NCBI GenBank assembly: GCA_030544235.1
Contig: CM060478.1
Location: forward strand, 19,759,727-19,823,726
DNA from: Lepturacanthus savala
Lineage: Eukaryota > Chordata > Actinopteri > Scombriformes > Trichiuridae
Length of the DNA stretch: 64,000 nucleotides
Direction of reading: 5' to 3'
Of this stretch, positions 35,014 through 48,974 are shown piece by piece. Below the pieces are notes generated by a model that was not told the origin of the DNA, searched no databases, and was given only the letters and a program-made list of their open reading frames with translations. How positions within the stretch are numbered: position 1 is the stretch's first letter; every line of letters starts with the position of its first letter. A program made the translations under genes and the position numbers.

Positions 35014-35785
35014 TATTATATCAAGTATCTGCTTGTTAAATGTAAAACTACAGCCATTTGCAACTACCAATTATAACGTATGTCATCTGTGTGTGCCAGG
35101 CTTTTTTTTTTTAGTTTTCCCGGACATTTTCAGCACAGACAAGTTATCATGTAATACATATACTAATACAATACTAATACATTCACCTTTAATATGCGCC
35201 TTAATATGCAATACTTTTTACATGTACCTTTATTCTATCCTATTCTATTCAATTGTTTCTATTGTCCGCAGTTCCAATAAATAATAAAAAAAATAAAGGC
35301 TCTTGAATAAAGTCAAATTGACTGATTGATTGCTTTAATGTTAATTTAACCATGTTAAATCACACGCAATTCTAACAACAGTGGAAACAAATGCCAACAG
35401 TTCAATGAACATGTAATAGGCTACTTTAAATTTTCATTGCCATTATTTTCCAGGATGACTGACCTTTTGCTCATGTTATATGTTTTCCATGACTAGAAAA
35501 TTGGTCGATCATTTTTCAGGTTTTCCAGTATGTGACACCGTGCTTGGACCAATAACATCCCACTCCATCTCCCAGTCACACAACAATCCCTTAACACAGC
35601 TAAAGGTTCCACCGTGTTCACCTAGTTTTCTAACTTTTGTCTGCCATCTACAGCAGGTTTATCTGAGCTTCCTGCTGCTGCCTCCGGAAACAAGGCTGAT
35701 GAAAAGTGGTGCGCAAATTATAGTGTAAGGGTCATAAAACCGAAGCAATAAGCTGACAGACACTAAAACGCTCCGGCAGGAATGA

Positions 35786-35845
35786 AGGAAGTCATTTCAA
35801 GTGAATGGGGGAATAGCGTGTCCAAACTTTTGACTGGTACTGTAT
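35786..35845. mobile_element. Tc1-like terminal inverted repeat
   Basis: GTGTCCAAACTTTTGACTGG followed by TACTGTA is the right end of a Tc1/mariner element with the common 'TACAGTACCAGTCAAAAGTTTGGACAC' type end. The left half was not found, so this is a remnant. Confidence 0.6.
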
Positions 35846-36299
35846 GTAGATCACTTCAAGCAGCCAGAGGCCAGCACCAGCTCCAACACTGTCTCCTGTT
35901 ATGTTCCCTCGGCAGCTCTGTTGCCATGGTGAGGTTTTGTGTGGTTGCCATGGGGACCCTGTATTACAGCCTTCCTCCTGCTCTCATCATGTTTCTGCAT
36001 GGTCATTTGTATGCCTTCTGTACACTAATGCTTTTAATAAAAAAACAACAGCATCAGCAGCACAGGGGAGCACCCTTAGGGATTACCTCCTGTAGAAACA
36101 CGCCCAGGTATTATTGACACCATTTCAGAGGATGACAAAAAAAAAAAAAAACACAAACAGCTGAATGATGAATATTGCTGTGACTTTGCATGTTTGACAG
36201 TGGAAATGTCAGATGTATGAGAATAATTCAGAACAATGCCTCCTCTTTCTCTTCTTCTCTACTGAGCCCATGGCTATGTATGGCATGAATGCCAAAACG

Positions 36300-36660
36300 C
36301 CTCCCTCTAATATGGTAATAAAACCCCAGCTAGCATGCTTTTTGAGATAATGACATCATTTGTTTGCTTCATTCCCTCCAACAATCACAGCCTGTCCACG
36401 TCGTTCATGCTCACAGGTTATTGTGTCCTTGTGAGTGTGTGTATCCATGTGTCTCCCCACACGTGTCCACTTGTGAGCGTGTGCACCGCGCGGCAAAAGG
36501 CCACTGATGTTTTCCCTCTGGTCTTAATGGGACACAACAATGTACCTCCAGGCCATTCGGCGGTTTGGCATTTCGCTCGCATTGTGCGCCGGCTCCTGTC
36601 GTGCCACTTATGGTCTGTTTAGTCTGCGCTTCCTTCGGTAACATCAAAAGAAGAGCAATC
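36300..36660. promoter_or_regulatory. Candidate non-coding functional block
   Basis: A non-repetitive, mixed-composition block with CpG steps (GGCCATTCGGCGGTTTGGCA, GCTCGCATTGTGCGCCGGC) in an otherwise AT-rich region. Retained CpGs can mark selection. No exon structure seen. Confidence 0.25.
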
Positions 36661-39244
36661 TTCTTTAATCACTGGGGGCTCGGCGGGGTTGTTTTTTCAT
36701 CTTCCAGCTAAGATGGCAGTTTGTGGACGGACCAACTTGTTTCTCCTTCTTTTTTCTCTTTATTTGAATCCTTTTGTTTGTTGACATCTCTCATTAGATC
36801 TGTGCCTGGACGTGCCTGAGCCCAATCATGAGAAACCCGCGATCCCACAAGATGCTCATCGGGAAAACAGCAATTTACAACCACAGGCTTCTCAAAAAAA
36901 AAAAAAAAAAGCACTTTGCGTTTTCGACTCGCTAATCAGCATTACTGTGAGGTAAGAAGGCATCACTCATGACCATCGACTGTCACCAACACAGGACTTA
37001 TGCCTGTCGTCGTGACTACAAATTACCAAGGCATGAAGTGGCTGTCCTTGCTTCATCAGGGCCACATAAACAGCGTTTGGACGTCCTGACAAAGACATGG
37101 TTGCCGCCCCTGTTCCCGATGAGGTGGATTCTAAGTAACTCTGGATAAAAACAGGTCCACGTTACATAAGATCTGACAACCGCAGCAAAACAGAGTTACT
37201 ATTTATTGGCTTTGGGGGAGGGAGATCATGAGGAATAACTTGTCATCAGTCCAACAGTGTCACCTGCTCTATCTCAATCTGAAACACCACAGACACTCAC
37301 AGTAAAACCTCAATGCGCAGAATGTTGACAGAAGTGGAAAGAGCCTGCTTTCTGCTCTCTTCCTCCTCCATAAACCATACCTTGCTCTTTCCTTTGCCCC
37401 CGTGCAGCACTCGGTAGACCCCCGAGAATCTCCCCGTGTCACTGTCTGACCTTTAGTGAGGATCACTTCCTCCTGTAACACTACACACATGCGGTATGGC
37501 ATGAACGCTTGGCGTGGGTAAGTTTATTTTTATGCTTCCGTGCATGCACGCTTGTGTATGTCTATAAATGTGATGAACACAGAGTACCCATTCAGACTCC
37601 TGGTTAAGGTGGAGGTGTTAAGCTGATGATAACTTTCTCTTCCGTGGCTCCACTGACTGAACTTCTCACACACTCATACACACACGCGCGGCCCAGAAGA
37701 TCCATTACATCCGGTCTAAAGGCTTCTGACATTGTCCTGACTGTAGAATTGTCCAGCTGTTAGTGCATTTATCACGGGGGCCCGGAGCTGATTCCGGTCG
37801 TCTTTCTGCACCACTGACGCAGCGGGAAGAAGTTTCCCTTGACTCAACGACTGGGAGAGGGGCCTTTGTTAGCAAACCAATCCTCTTTCTACACACTGTT
37901 CTACATTCTCAGCTCTCTGCCTGCTCATGACTTCACCTGCCTGCTTTTAACGCACCATCATTATTTTGTAATAGTGCTAATGGAGCATCCTGTTTCCAAA
38001 ATGCACGGACTCACCACACGGTTTCAATCAGTTTCCGAGCACCTCAGCTACTTCAGATGTCAGCAACTCGACAAGTGGGTTTTTGTTTTTGAAAAAATTA
38101 TTTTATGAATAGAGGGATATGTAAGTAATGTGAATGAAAGTAATGAAGTTGTCCACACAACAACGGCACATACGATTTTTCTTTGCTGATTCCAAAGTCT
38201 TTGTGCCCACACACGAAACGTTGTATTTGCATCCACATGACAATAATAATGTAACAGTAATAATGACAAAGATGTCATACAAATGCCATGCCGATAGGTA
38301 GCTATTTTTGGCTGGATCAGCCTCTGATTGGACAGTGGTAACTGCAATATATGATCAATAATTTATACAATATGTTGGATCTACCCGTATGTATTTATTT
38401 AACAAAGCCCCCGAAAGAGACACTAATTCTAGGCTGTATAAAAAACCTTTTACACAGGGTACGATTGCACCGAAGGCAGCGTTGGAACAGTGTAACTGTT
38501 AGCTCGTACTTCTGGTCACGTGACACAGTGATGTCATTGGTAGCAACAATGTCGGGTACACACGGCAAGTTCACAATGGCGTTGTCCGATCTTACCACTC
38601 TGGAACACATTGTCATAAAATACCAGAGTTAGTCGCTGATAATCCCAGACCTGTGTTTATGAAAGGCGGTATCGGTATGAAAGCTTGTCAGATTTATACA
38701 ACCATAGTCACGATGAACGCCTCCCCCTGTAATGGCAGCTGTGGCTCCATGTCTATTTAACCACGACCCTTTTGACTGCTGCAGATGTAGAATAAGACAG
38801 GATGTCCCAAGTGTAGACGTCACTCCAGGGAGCAGAGACAGGTGTCAAGCAATAGACAGGGTCGAGGGACAGTGAGATCAAAGGGCCTCTGTTTGACTCG
38901 TGGGATCGTTTTTCAACTATAAAAGTCTTACCTAAACTGTCATCTGTGTCTTTCTCAATCTCGAATGCCTGGATAGGGACTGACCTCTTTGCAAAGAAAT
39001 AAACTTGTCAGCTGGCACTCTGTCTATATTTCTTTCTTCACCAGAAGCAGAAAAACTTCCACAACACCCCTAGGGAGAATGACTGAAATTATAACAGTAA
39101 TGCATCCGCTGTCAGGTGTGGCTGAGCACTGACAGATTTAGTACACCACTACAATGCAAAGGATGCAATGGATATCCTGTAGGTGCATGAATAAATGATT
39201 TCATTTAACCCTAAGTCCCAGTCTAAAACCACAAGGGCTATGTA

Positions 39245-39570
39245 CATGTACTGGTATCAAAAGAAATCTACAACATATGAGGTGACTACAGAAGTGTCAG
39301 TCATTTTACATTGTAGTAAGTGGAGTACTAAATCTAAAATTGTGTTTTACCACAGAGAATTTGAAATAGGCTAAATTAACTACAATACAAAGTCCAATGA
39401 GCCCTACTACTGATATTATATTAAACTATTTTCTTGTTGTATTGATGATGAGGATATTGATGATATACATTGATACTTTCAGTAACCTAACAGCAACATT
39501 GTGTTTTATTATAGATAAAAATATTTTATTTAGTGTTGTAGCTGAGGGGTTTTGGATTTTAACAGGGTAA
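39245..39570. repeat. Dispersed repeat, second copy
   Basis: Same orientation and same word order as 27540-28100 in ubac2 intron 6: CTGGTATCAAA, AATCTACAAC, GTGTTTTACCACAGA, TTGATACTTTCAGTAAC, then TTTTGGATTTTAACAG. It lacks the inserted CACTGCAAAA-type fragment. No coding potential. Confidence 0.55.
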
Positions 39571-41350
39571 AGGAATGACCAAAAGTAGTATCTGATTCCA
39601 GGCTGCCATATCCCATGAAAGAGGAAAAGAGCAGGAGTAAGCAAGCGATCGATATGACCTCATAAAACCACGTCAAGTTTATTTGGCGGAGTTATGAAAT
39701 ATTGTCTGTAGCAGGATTTCTGTTATTGGAGTCATGCTGTAGGTTGTACTAGAGGTCAGTCATGCCAGTAAAACAACTCAACCATGTTCACGTTTTGCTT
39801 TCAGTGAATGCGATGAGGAGGAAATGAATTTACCTATTGACATTGGACAAAAATAAAAAAGCACCACCAGATCAACATAATACCATCATCTTGCATTAAT
39901 GGAAATGTTCGCTGAGGAAATTGAAACATCATTTCGAACCGGCCGACATGTGATTATTTGTTGACCCCGATAATGAGAACACAACTCTCAAATCCGGACG
40001 TTTATCAAGATACAGGCGTCCTTTTCTTCAGGCGTGAATGGCTGGGTACTTTGATCACCTCGGTGTTGGGCTGAGATAACGCAGAGCTCACAGCGTTCTT
40101 TCTGTCATGTTTAAACACAAAGAGACCCCTCTCCCCTCCCCTTTTTTCAGTCTGTGCTGATTCACAACGGTCAGGAACCAGCCAGCTCTGGAAGCTTGTC
40201 TCCATGGAGACAAGGGTGGGAAGGAGAGTGATGATGTTGCTGGCAGAAAAGCAGACCCGAATCAACCATGTGTTTCGGTGTGTGTGTGTGTGTTTGTGTG
40301 GATGTGTGGGATACAGGAGACAAGCATCATATTTTCTTTCTCAAAATAGGGGTAATTTGGTCGTCTAGCAATGCACGTCACACGGTAGCTTTTTTCAGTC
40401 AGAGGAGAACTACGTGACCCGTCACATCTGAGGAGAAAAACAAACTGCTTGTATTGATAAGCGATGCCATGCTCGCCATTGATTGATGGTACAGGATGTG
40501 ACAGGCAGGGAGTGCGACCAATTTCTTGTGACACGCATATTCTCAGAAAAAAACAAAGCGACATATCACCACTCCGGTTAAACTGTCGAGCTTAACTGTC
40601 GATAATAGCGCTGGCAAAACAACTGTAATAATAAATTCTTGGCCCCTGTTTTCCTTGTTAGACATGTTCAGTTAAAAAAAGATATTTGAGGAATCGGAGG
40701 GGAACCGTTTATAAATCATTTCATCCGTGGAACCACTCGGCTCCGTTGACATCAAGAGGAATCTGGTTTGACAGATAATGTTGGTTTTAGTCTCAGCTAC
40801 TTAAACACTATACTCGACACAAATTGCATGCCCACGGAACTGGAGAATTTCAGTGAGTGTTTTTGGTACCTGTTAGAGAAAGAATATCAAATGCATCAAA
40901 ATGCCAGAAGCCTGTCGGTGCACACAAAACTGAAGTGATGACAGTGATGATGATAATGATGATGATAATGTATTGGCACAATACAGGTCCTGAGTTAAAA
41001 TAATAATATTAATAATAAAAAGCTTTTGTATCTGTTACTGAAAACGTCTTGTTTTATTGACCTGCTGTGACCCACCTCACTAAAACAAAGTTTAGAGGTT
41101 TGGATCTCAGGGTGATGGATGACTGAAATGGACAGGAGGATCGGTTAGTGATTGTTTAGGCGGAGATGTGTATATATATGTATGCATGTGTGTGTGTGTG
41201 TGTGCGTGTATGAGTGTGTATGTGTGAGATAAAAATGGGTTCGGGCGATAGCTGTCAAAATCATGCCAGTTTAATACAGTAGTTACATGGAATACAACAC
41301 AATACAACCGTGTATGTACATTGCTGGAATGCACCCATGTGTCCTGTCGC

Positions 41351-41353
<3 letters not shown>

Positions 41354-41402
<49 letters not shown>
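41354..41402. repeat. (TA)n microsatellite
   Basis: About 24 uninterrupted TA units. A GT/GC microsatellite with TATATATGTATG lies ~160 bp upstream at 41168-41225. Confidence 0.95.
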
Positions 41403-41406
<4 letters not shown>

Positions 41407-43704
41407 AAAATGCAACAGATCTTGTCTTCGTTCTTGAGTCTTTGTTTTATGTATTAGCCTTTGCTTTACTTAAGCAGTGGGAGATTTATTTAATGTTCTT
41501 TAGGCAATATTATCACTTATACAACTTAAATCACTTAAAAAAGTAAATGATATAAAACTCACAGGTGTTTGCGATACTGGCTCAAACAGCTGCATACTCA
41601 TAACTCAGATCCAATCTTTTTAATTAAAATTACGTCAAAGTTATTGCAGGTCCTGTTTTCTAATGATAGGTCACTTAGGGAAAGGGAGGCTGTGTTTAAT
41701 TAATTGAAGGCAAATTATTGAGGCAATATCGTGAAGATTGAAGCTTGTGCTTTCCTGACCTAGATAGTATGTTCAACAGACTGCTGCTGAACAGATGAGG
41801 CAGATTTTTGTGATTATTGCAGTAAAAATGTTTGTGTTTTTTTGTAAAAGTGCAGGAATTGGCAAATATTGAAAGCAAAGGAAAATGAAAAAAGTACCAA
41901 TATATACCAATGAAGAGTTGTAATCACTTCTTTTGATAAAAAATATGTTTTAAAAGGATATATCACAGAAACAACTATATACCAGTACTCACTTTAAAAT
42001 GTAATTTCTGAACATGAGAACCATGAGCTCAATGTTAGATATTATATATATAAGAAAACACTGCACTTCCATTCTCAACATTAGCACCTAAAAAATAAAA
42101 TCGATCAATAATACCAAAATGAATAAAGAAATAAATCCACTAACATAAAAACAGTCTCCTGTGACAAAACATGCAACAACTGGTCCAAATCCTTTTTTTG
42201 TCTTTTTACATCTTACTAAAACCTACACACTTACATCATTTCAACTCAGTAAATGTTCAAATGATGCAATATTTCACCCGAAAATCAAAGATTAGATGTA
42301 TTTTACTTCAGAAGGATTTTTAATGCAGGTTTATTTTCTTTGAGGGATGAAAGCATCTTTCAACTCCTTCGCCAAAAAATAATGGATCAGACAATAAAAG
42401 CGTTCCTTACAGGTTACAGTAATAATTCTTCACCATGAGTTACCAACTACTTTCCTCTGTTTGCTAATAGTAATATACTGACAAGCTGAATAGTCATTAC
42501 TGGGATATTTTAGCTATATAATGATAATTCTATATAGGTATTAAGAATATAATATGATTTTTTTACCCTGTGAATGTAACACATTTGTGTATTCTACAAA
42601 GAGTTAGTTCTACTAAGAGTTATTTGATTTTATGCTGTGTGCTGTTGATGGTAGATTGACCTAATCGACCTTTTCACAACGGCACCTTTGCATTGACATG
42701 TCCTGGCAAGAAACACACAAGTCACATAACATGTTTTATGTTCTAGGTGCTGTGTGAGCCAAGTTTTCTTATCAGTTCATTAAGTTGTGATCACCTCACG
42801 CTACTCTCAGCTCTGTTGTACCTGACTTCAACTTGATCAACCAGAATAACTGAAATAACACGAAACATAAAGCGCTCGTTTGTTGTTTTTTCTCTGGGTT
42901 AAGGAGTTGTGAAGTGACAGGTAACATTGCTTCAGAAGGTGTGTCACCACCCTTTTTATCACAGTTTCTCTGCACTGGCTCCGTGTGACATCAACAATAG
43001 CATTTAAAATCCTTTAAAGCGACTTAATGGTCTTGCACCATCCTATCTTAAAGAGCTCAGAGTACTCTATCATTAGTCATGCATAGACAGACCATAATAT
43101 ACTGTACTAATAGTGTGGTCCGGCTGCACCTTATCCTTTCTGCTATAGAGGGAAAAAAAATATTTGTCATTGAGGATGCAGCAGCAGCGTCCTTATAAAT
43201 AGTATTTTATTAGTATTAGTATTATTTATATAGTATTTTGTGGTTTGAGCCCTGCCATTAAATCCCTGTATATTAACTATGTTACATGACTTTTACTGAT
43301 TAAAAAAAAGACATGCTGAACATAACTAGTCACGTTCAAAAAATTGAAAACAATATTTCAACATTGAGGGTGGGGCACTATACTGAGATAGCTGTCCAAT
43401 ATCAGGTTTATACCCACAATCTTCAGTGAGCTTTACTCCCCTATCACAGACATACTGCACATATGTAGGCAGGGCCGCTGACAGCTTTGGCTGAGCCTGG
43501 GGCAAAAGACTCTGAATGCCCCAACACCTGATTCTGAGGCTTTAGTATTGGTCAACTATGTGAAACACATTGTTATTAAGCCATTATGGTTATCTAATGA
43601 TTGAATGCCCAGTCCATATAATATAAGGTGTTCAGTGTGACTGCCCCCTCATTTGTAACTTGAATGAGTGACTTGCTTGGTATTTTTTGAGCCCAACTGG
43701 ATCA

Positions 43705-43985
43705 GGTTAGGGTGGCATGCAGTTTGCATGTTCTCCCCGTGTCTGCGTGGGTTTTCACCGGGTACTCCGGCTTCCACCCACAGTCCAAAAACATGCTGAG
43801 GTTAATTGGAGACTCTAAATTGTCCATAGGTGTGAGTGTGTGAGTGAATGGTGTGTGTGCTCTACAATAGGCTGGCGACCATCTGGGGTGTATCCCTGCC
43901 CTCTTGCCTGTAATGCGCTGGGATAGGCTCCAGCAGACCCCTGCTACCCTAATGAGGAATAAGTGGGTATAGATGGATCGAACCC
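43705..43985 (+). mobile_element. LINE-type repeat 3' end, longest copy
   Basis: Contains TGCATGTTCTCCCCGTGTCT, TACTCCGGCTTCCACCCACA, GGAGACTCTAAATTG, then GGATAGGCTCCAGCAGACCC and GAGGAATAAGTGGGTATAGA. This is one of the commonest teleost repeats, which I recall as the 3' region of an L2/CR1-group LINE or a SINE sharing it. Shorter copies sharing the 3' end are at 48975 and 14040. Confidence 0.6.
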
Positions 43986-44764
43986 GAATGGATCGGGTTA
44001 CTTTTTTTTTTTTTTTTTTTTAATATCTTTAGTGAATCCCTAAGGCTCCTGGATTCTTCTTCTCTTTTTCTCTTTTCTTTTCTTTTTTGTTCGTCTGCCT
44101 TGTACTGTGACATGTTCACCTAAGGAAGCACTAATCAAATCATGTCACATTTTTTCTCAAAGAATATTTTGGGGTTGGGGTTGATCCCTATTTCAAGGAC
44201 GATAAAGGTAAAAACAAATAGCAATCACTTATTTCATGCAAATATTATACATTCCTTCCACAAATATGGCATATTTTGAAATAAAATAGCATTATTATTA
44301 TTCTGCAATTTCATTCTGGCCCAGTCCTGTATGCAGGAGCTGGACTGGCTGCTGGATAATATATCATCACCGCCATATTGATCCAGATTACTTGCCATAA
44401 ACTCTCAGAATGCATACATTTATAGTACATTTAAATTTTTTTTTTTGTTTAAGATTGTTACGGCCACCTCAGACTTGACTTGGACCAGCTCCTAGTTATG
44501 CATAGACTGCCGGGGGGACTTCCCATGATGCACCGAGCTTCTCTCTCCTGCTCTCCCACACATTAACGTCCCATTAATACACATTACAAACCTGGCATGT
44601 TCCCCGGAGTTTTTGTGTTTTCTCACAGGTTGCTACAGCTTGTGATTGCAGCAGGTTCTGGTTTCTGATCGCTGACTGCTGCTGTGGGGCTCCTGCTGAC
44701 GCCCACTGCTACTATTATTATTATCAGGCATATTTATAATATTATTATAATTGTTGTCACTGTG

Positions 44765-44970
44765 CATCTCCCTCTCTCTCTCTTAATCCCACCCGGTCAA
44801 GACAGATGGACGCCCACCTACAGAGCCAGATTCTGTTTGAGGGTTCTTTCTGTTAAAGGGGAGGTTTTCCTTGCCGCCCTTGCCAAATGCTTACTCATGG
44901 GGGGATGATGGTTCTCTGTAAATCAAAGAGTATGAGCCCTGCTCTATGTGAAAATGTTATGAGATAACTA
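44765..44970 (+). repeat. Common teleost interspersed repeat
   Basis: The words CCCGGTCAAGACAGATGG, TTCTTTCTGTTAAAGGGGAG, TTTTCCTTGCCGCC and ATGCTTACTCATGGGGG, then AAGAGTATGAGCCCTGCTCT, match a repeat widespread in fish genomes. Its class is not recalled with certainty. Confidence 0.5.
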
Positions 44971-45589
44971 ATATGAGGGTGGTTAAGAGGAGTTTTTCTG
45001 TTCCCAGGTTAGATTTTCAAGATTTTTTTTTAAAAACAATTATTGTATTTGTTAAGGTTAGGTTGTAGTAGCTGTGAAAAGAATAAATGTGTCTCAATGA
45101 TATTTTGTTATTATTTCAGTCTGTTGAAAATGCAAATGTGCAAGAATTCCACTGTTTTGAAATTCTTGTTACTTTTGTGATGATAATAACATGTGATATC
45201 AATGAAAAATGTTCACTCTTTACAGAAAATGTACATACAATATACAGTGAATATATGCAAATAAAGTGAAGTTTCCAAATAATGAATTAAATTTTCAAAA
45301 TACTCAAATAGTATCTTGTTTGGTACTGATGCCTAATAAACATACTCCCAGATCAGGATGTTCATCAAATTACATATGTAGGCATCAAAAAATCTGGCTC
45401 CTGCCTGCTTGTTCCTCTGAAGCATCTAATTTGCATGCAACAATGTAAGCAACGGTTTGTAAAAAATGTATTACTCTCTAAATGTTGGGCGTGATAGTAA
45501 TTACAGATGTATGAAAGACAGCAATATTTAACTATAAATACATTGCAGAACTATATGAATTTGAAAAATGTCTTGTCTCCTTCTGGGCA

Positions 45590-46035
45590 CTGCCTCATCT
45601 GACACTTCAATGCTCATGTGGGCAATGACAGTGAGACCTGTTGTGATTGGGAGGAACGGCCCCCTGATCTGAACCTGAGTGGTGTTTTGTTATAGGACGT
45701 CTGTGCTCGTCATGGATTGTCAATAACGAACACCATGTTCAGGAATTAGGGTGTCCACATGTGCACTTGGCATCAGGACATTCTTGGCAGCAGTCAGACA
45801 ATCGACTTTGTGATCGTGTCGTTGGACTTGCGGCCACATGTCTTGGATGCTCGGGTAAAGAGGGGGCGGAGTTATCAACTGATCAACACCTGGTGGTGAG
45901 TTGGCTTTGATGGTGGGGAACGATTCCAGGCAGACCTGGCAGACCCAAACGTTCTGTGAGGCTTTGCCTGGAACGTGTGTCTAAATCGCCTGTCAGAAAG
46001 AGCTTCAACTCAAGAACTTCAACTCTGGTCTTTTT
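45590..46035 (+). pseudogene. Non-LTR retrotransposon endonuclease fragment, broken
   Basis: The plus strand reads DVCARHGLSITNTMFRN, then stop, then TIDFVIVSLDLRPHVLDARV, followed by frame breaks before a readable STQELQL-like end. IDFV.VS.DLRPHVLD.RVKRG is the C-terminal part of the AP-endonuclease domain of fish non-LTR elements (RTE/Rex-like type). Stops and frameshifts show it is dead. Clade assignment is tentative. Confidence 0.6.
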
Positions 46036-46312
46036 AAGTTGTTATGAGGAAATTAATTTGTTTGAAGGAATTTAGCATTTTTATTCCTTTATTATAGAGG
46101 GGTGTGTCAAAAAGTCTGGGTTTGGGACAAGCCCACAACAGTGAAATTCTTGCACATTTGAATTTTCAACATGAAAAAAGAAACATTTTTTTCCTTGAAA
46201 ATCTACCCTGGGGACAAAAAATTCCCTTAATTGAATCATCCATAAATAAAACTGACTTTCCATGACTATACACCATTTCACAATTCCTCTTCATAGTTTA
46301 TTACTTAATGTG

Positions 46313-46342
46313 CAGGACCAGTCAAACGTTTGGACACACTTT
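46313..46342. mobile_element. Tc1-like terminal inverted repeat
   Basis: AGGACCAGTCAAACGTTTGGACACACTT matches, with a few changes, the Tc1-type end seen in the other orientation at 35815-35845. Remnant only. Confidence 0.5.
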
Positions 46343-46414
46343 CTGGTTTGAGTGACTGGCAAGATGGGCTGTAAATCTGACAAGATTCCCCGCAACACCT
46401 ATCACTGCTTAAAT

Positions 46415-46825
46415 GTCCCGTATTGTGCACTTTATGGATTTTCCTTGAAGTTTTGATATCCCTAACATGATATATTTGCAGTTTAAAGTACCAAAAATCA
46501 TCTCATTTCTCATCAGTTTTACAGCTCCTCTCTCAAGCTCCTCTCTGAAGCTCTAGAAAGCACAGGGAGATTTTGTGTCTGTCTCATTAATATTAATCTC
46601 TTTTTTGATTGGCTGATTTTCATGGCTGTGGATGGAGAGTGGACAGTGTCTTTATAGCTGTGACATAATAAATTCACAGAATTACACATGAGCTGTTTTA
46701 TGACAAAAATCCATGCTGTGTGCATTTCATTCTTGGGACAATATTTATTATATATTATATTATAAATAATCGCAAGATCTTCAGTTAAAACAAGTAAAGG
46801 AAATTTCTGTGATATAAGACCTTTA
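46415..46825. mobile_element. Short non-autonomous DNA element, copy 2
   Basis: Ends TTAAATGTCCCGTATTGT and GATATAAGACCTTTAA are inverted copies. The interior matches 1025-1532 (TATCCCTAACATGATATATT, TTTTGTGTCTGTCTC, and AGCTGTGACAT against AGTTGTGACAT). Its left end is ~70 bp after a Tc1 end, and its right end is ~45 bp before another Tc1-type element. Confidence 0.6.
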
Positions 46826-46870
46826 AATGAGCTTAAAAAACAATAATAACAGATTTATTCTTCTGAATAA

Positions 46871-47235
46871 ACTAAAAGTTCAAAAGTTTTGGGTCACCCA
46901 GACAATTTAGTGTTTTCCACGAAAAGTCACTCTTATTTACCACTAAGAGTTTTAAAATGAAAAGAACATTTTATTACATTGGCCTTCTGATGCAATGAGC
47001 AAACACATTGTACCATTAGAAGACTGGAGTAGTAGTTGCTGGAAATGAGCCTCTATACACCTATTTAGATATTGCACAAAAAACAGACTTTGCAGCTAGA
47101 ATAGTCATTTACTACATTAACAATGTATATTGTGTATTTCTGATTAGTTTAAAGTTATCTTCATTGAAATAAACAATGCCTTTCTTACAAAAATAAGGAC
47201 ATTTCTAAGTGACCAAACTTTTGAGCGTTAGTGTA
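46871..47235. mobile_element. Tc1/mariner-type non-autonomous element
   Basis: The left end AAAGTTCAAAAGTTTTGGGTC and right end GACCAAACTTTTGAGCG are inverted copies of the 'GTTCAAAAGTTTGGGGTCAC' fish Tc1 end. The interior words AGCAAACACATTGTACCATT, CTCTATACACCTATTTAG and GCAGCTAGAATAGTCATTTA fit the same well-known ~0.4-0.6-kb internally deleted family. No transposase. Confidence 0.7.
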
Positions 47236-48974
47236 TTTGACAAAAAATGCCCACCTCAGCAATAAAGAGAGTGTCAATACTTTGTTCATCACTTTCTTTG
47301 ACATGTTGGGTGTTCTCTTTCAAAACAAAAATCATGTTAAACACAATTTTCAAAGGTGTTCCACAGATATCTAAAGTGATTTGTTCTCTTTGTGGATTTT
47401 GTTGTGCCTCTGAATCAACTTAGTGACTGCCAGCGTGAGTTTTTGAAGAGGCCTTAGCACAGCAAAAGAAGTGCTCTGCCAAAGGGCTGCTGAGGGAGAT
47501 AACATAGCAGAATACATGGTGATGATATTGACCAAGACAACAATGACTGGCGTCTAAAGCTGGAGGGGTTATAGACCTCTAACATAATCACATTTCTCAA
47601 CACATCACTTCAACATGAAAACATACAGTAGTGATGTAGTAGCAGGCCCTCGGGAGGGAGAACACATTACATTTTAATAAGCAGAATAATAGGGAGTGTC
47701 TTGTATTTATAATATAGAAGTGAGTCATTCTAAGGGATACTGGTTAATGATACAATGATGTACAAACATCACAATGTTTCTCCTCCTATTTAATCTTCAT
47801 TTTGACCTGTGTTAAATCTCCTCATATCCTGCCAGTTTTGGTTACACATACAAATTCTGCCTCACTTTTCCCCCCTCATCACCTCTCTCAGGAGCTTTGT
47901 CTCCCTCTGCCCGCTTTAGAAACAAAGAGCTCTCTCAGTTCTCCTCCATCTTCTGGGAATGCCATCCTGACAGTAATGGCCCATTTAAGCAGGTTAATGC
48001 AATTTCATGCCGTTTCAAATAAAGTTATGTCAAGCTATAATGGTAGTTAATGGTGCTGTGTGCTGAGTCACTGGAATAAGTTAACATCTATTTGCCAGGA
48101 TAGAACGGCACGATCCAGATGTTGTCTCACATTCAAGTCATTCCGTGACTCAGGAATCACAATCGCAGAGCACGAACACAAAGTAGCATCGATTGTCAAA
48201 CATTACATCCACACTGTGATTATTCATTCATCAATCATCTTAGTAGTATTAGCCGTAGCAGTAATTGTGTCACTAAAAAACTTCCACATTTTGTGTGAAT
48301 GTGAGAAATAGACATTAATCATTAAACTTCATAGTAAAGATATCAACTCACCATACATGAAAGAATCACATCCCTAAATCTCATGTCTGATGTAATTTAT
48401 GAAATTTAAAACCTTAGGTGTGTGTGTTAGAATTTAGTTTTGAATTATTCTATTGACATCCAAATAAATGTGGTTGTTTGGCACCAGGTATATAGATGTT
48501 TACATAAAACTGGGACAAGCAAGGATTGGGCTAAAAAATGTTAGACAGAGAAGAAGGTGACATGAAACAGTAGAAATAACCACTGGTGAAGTATTTCTTG
48601 CTTTGGGCAAAGTCTTACTTAACGCTTAAAGTGTTTTGTTTAGTTACTGCACCGTAAGTTTAGAAAAGGATTATGCAATTTCAAGTTGAAGAAGAGTATA
48701 GATGACGATTTTGGTTCCAGTTTAAAAAAAAAAAAACATACAATAGTAACCCTGTAAGTCTGTAGTAAACAGTTATGATCACTTTCAGTTCAAAGGAAAA
48801 TTTGACTTCAATTGTATTTCTTTACTGTATTTTTTTGGCCTAAACCAGTAATTTTCGTTTGTAAAACATGAAAATATGAATGATTGACATTGAAGGCAAT
48901 AATGTAAAGTAGCACAACAAAGCAAGACAGTTGTATGGTCCAAAATATTTTTGGAGCATACAACTCCAAATACG

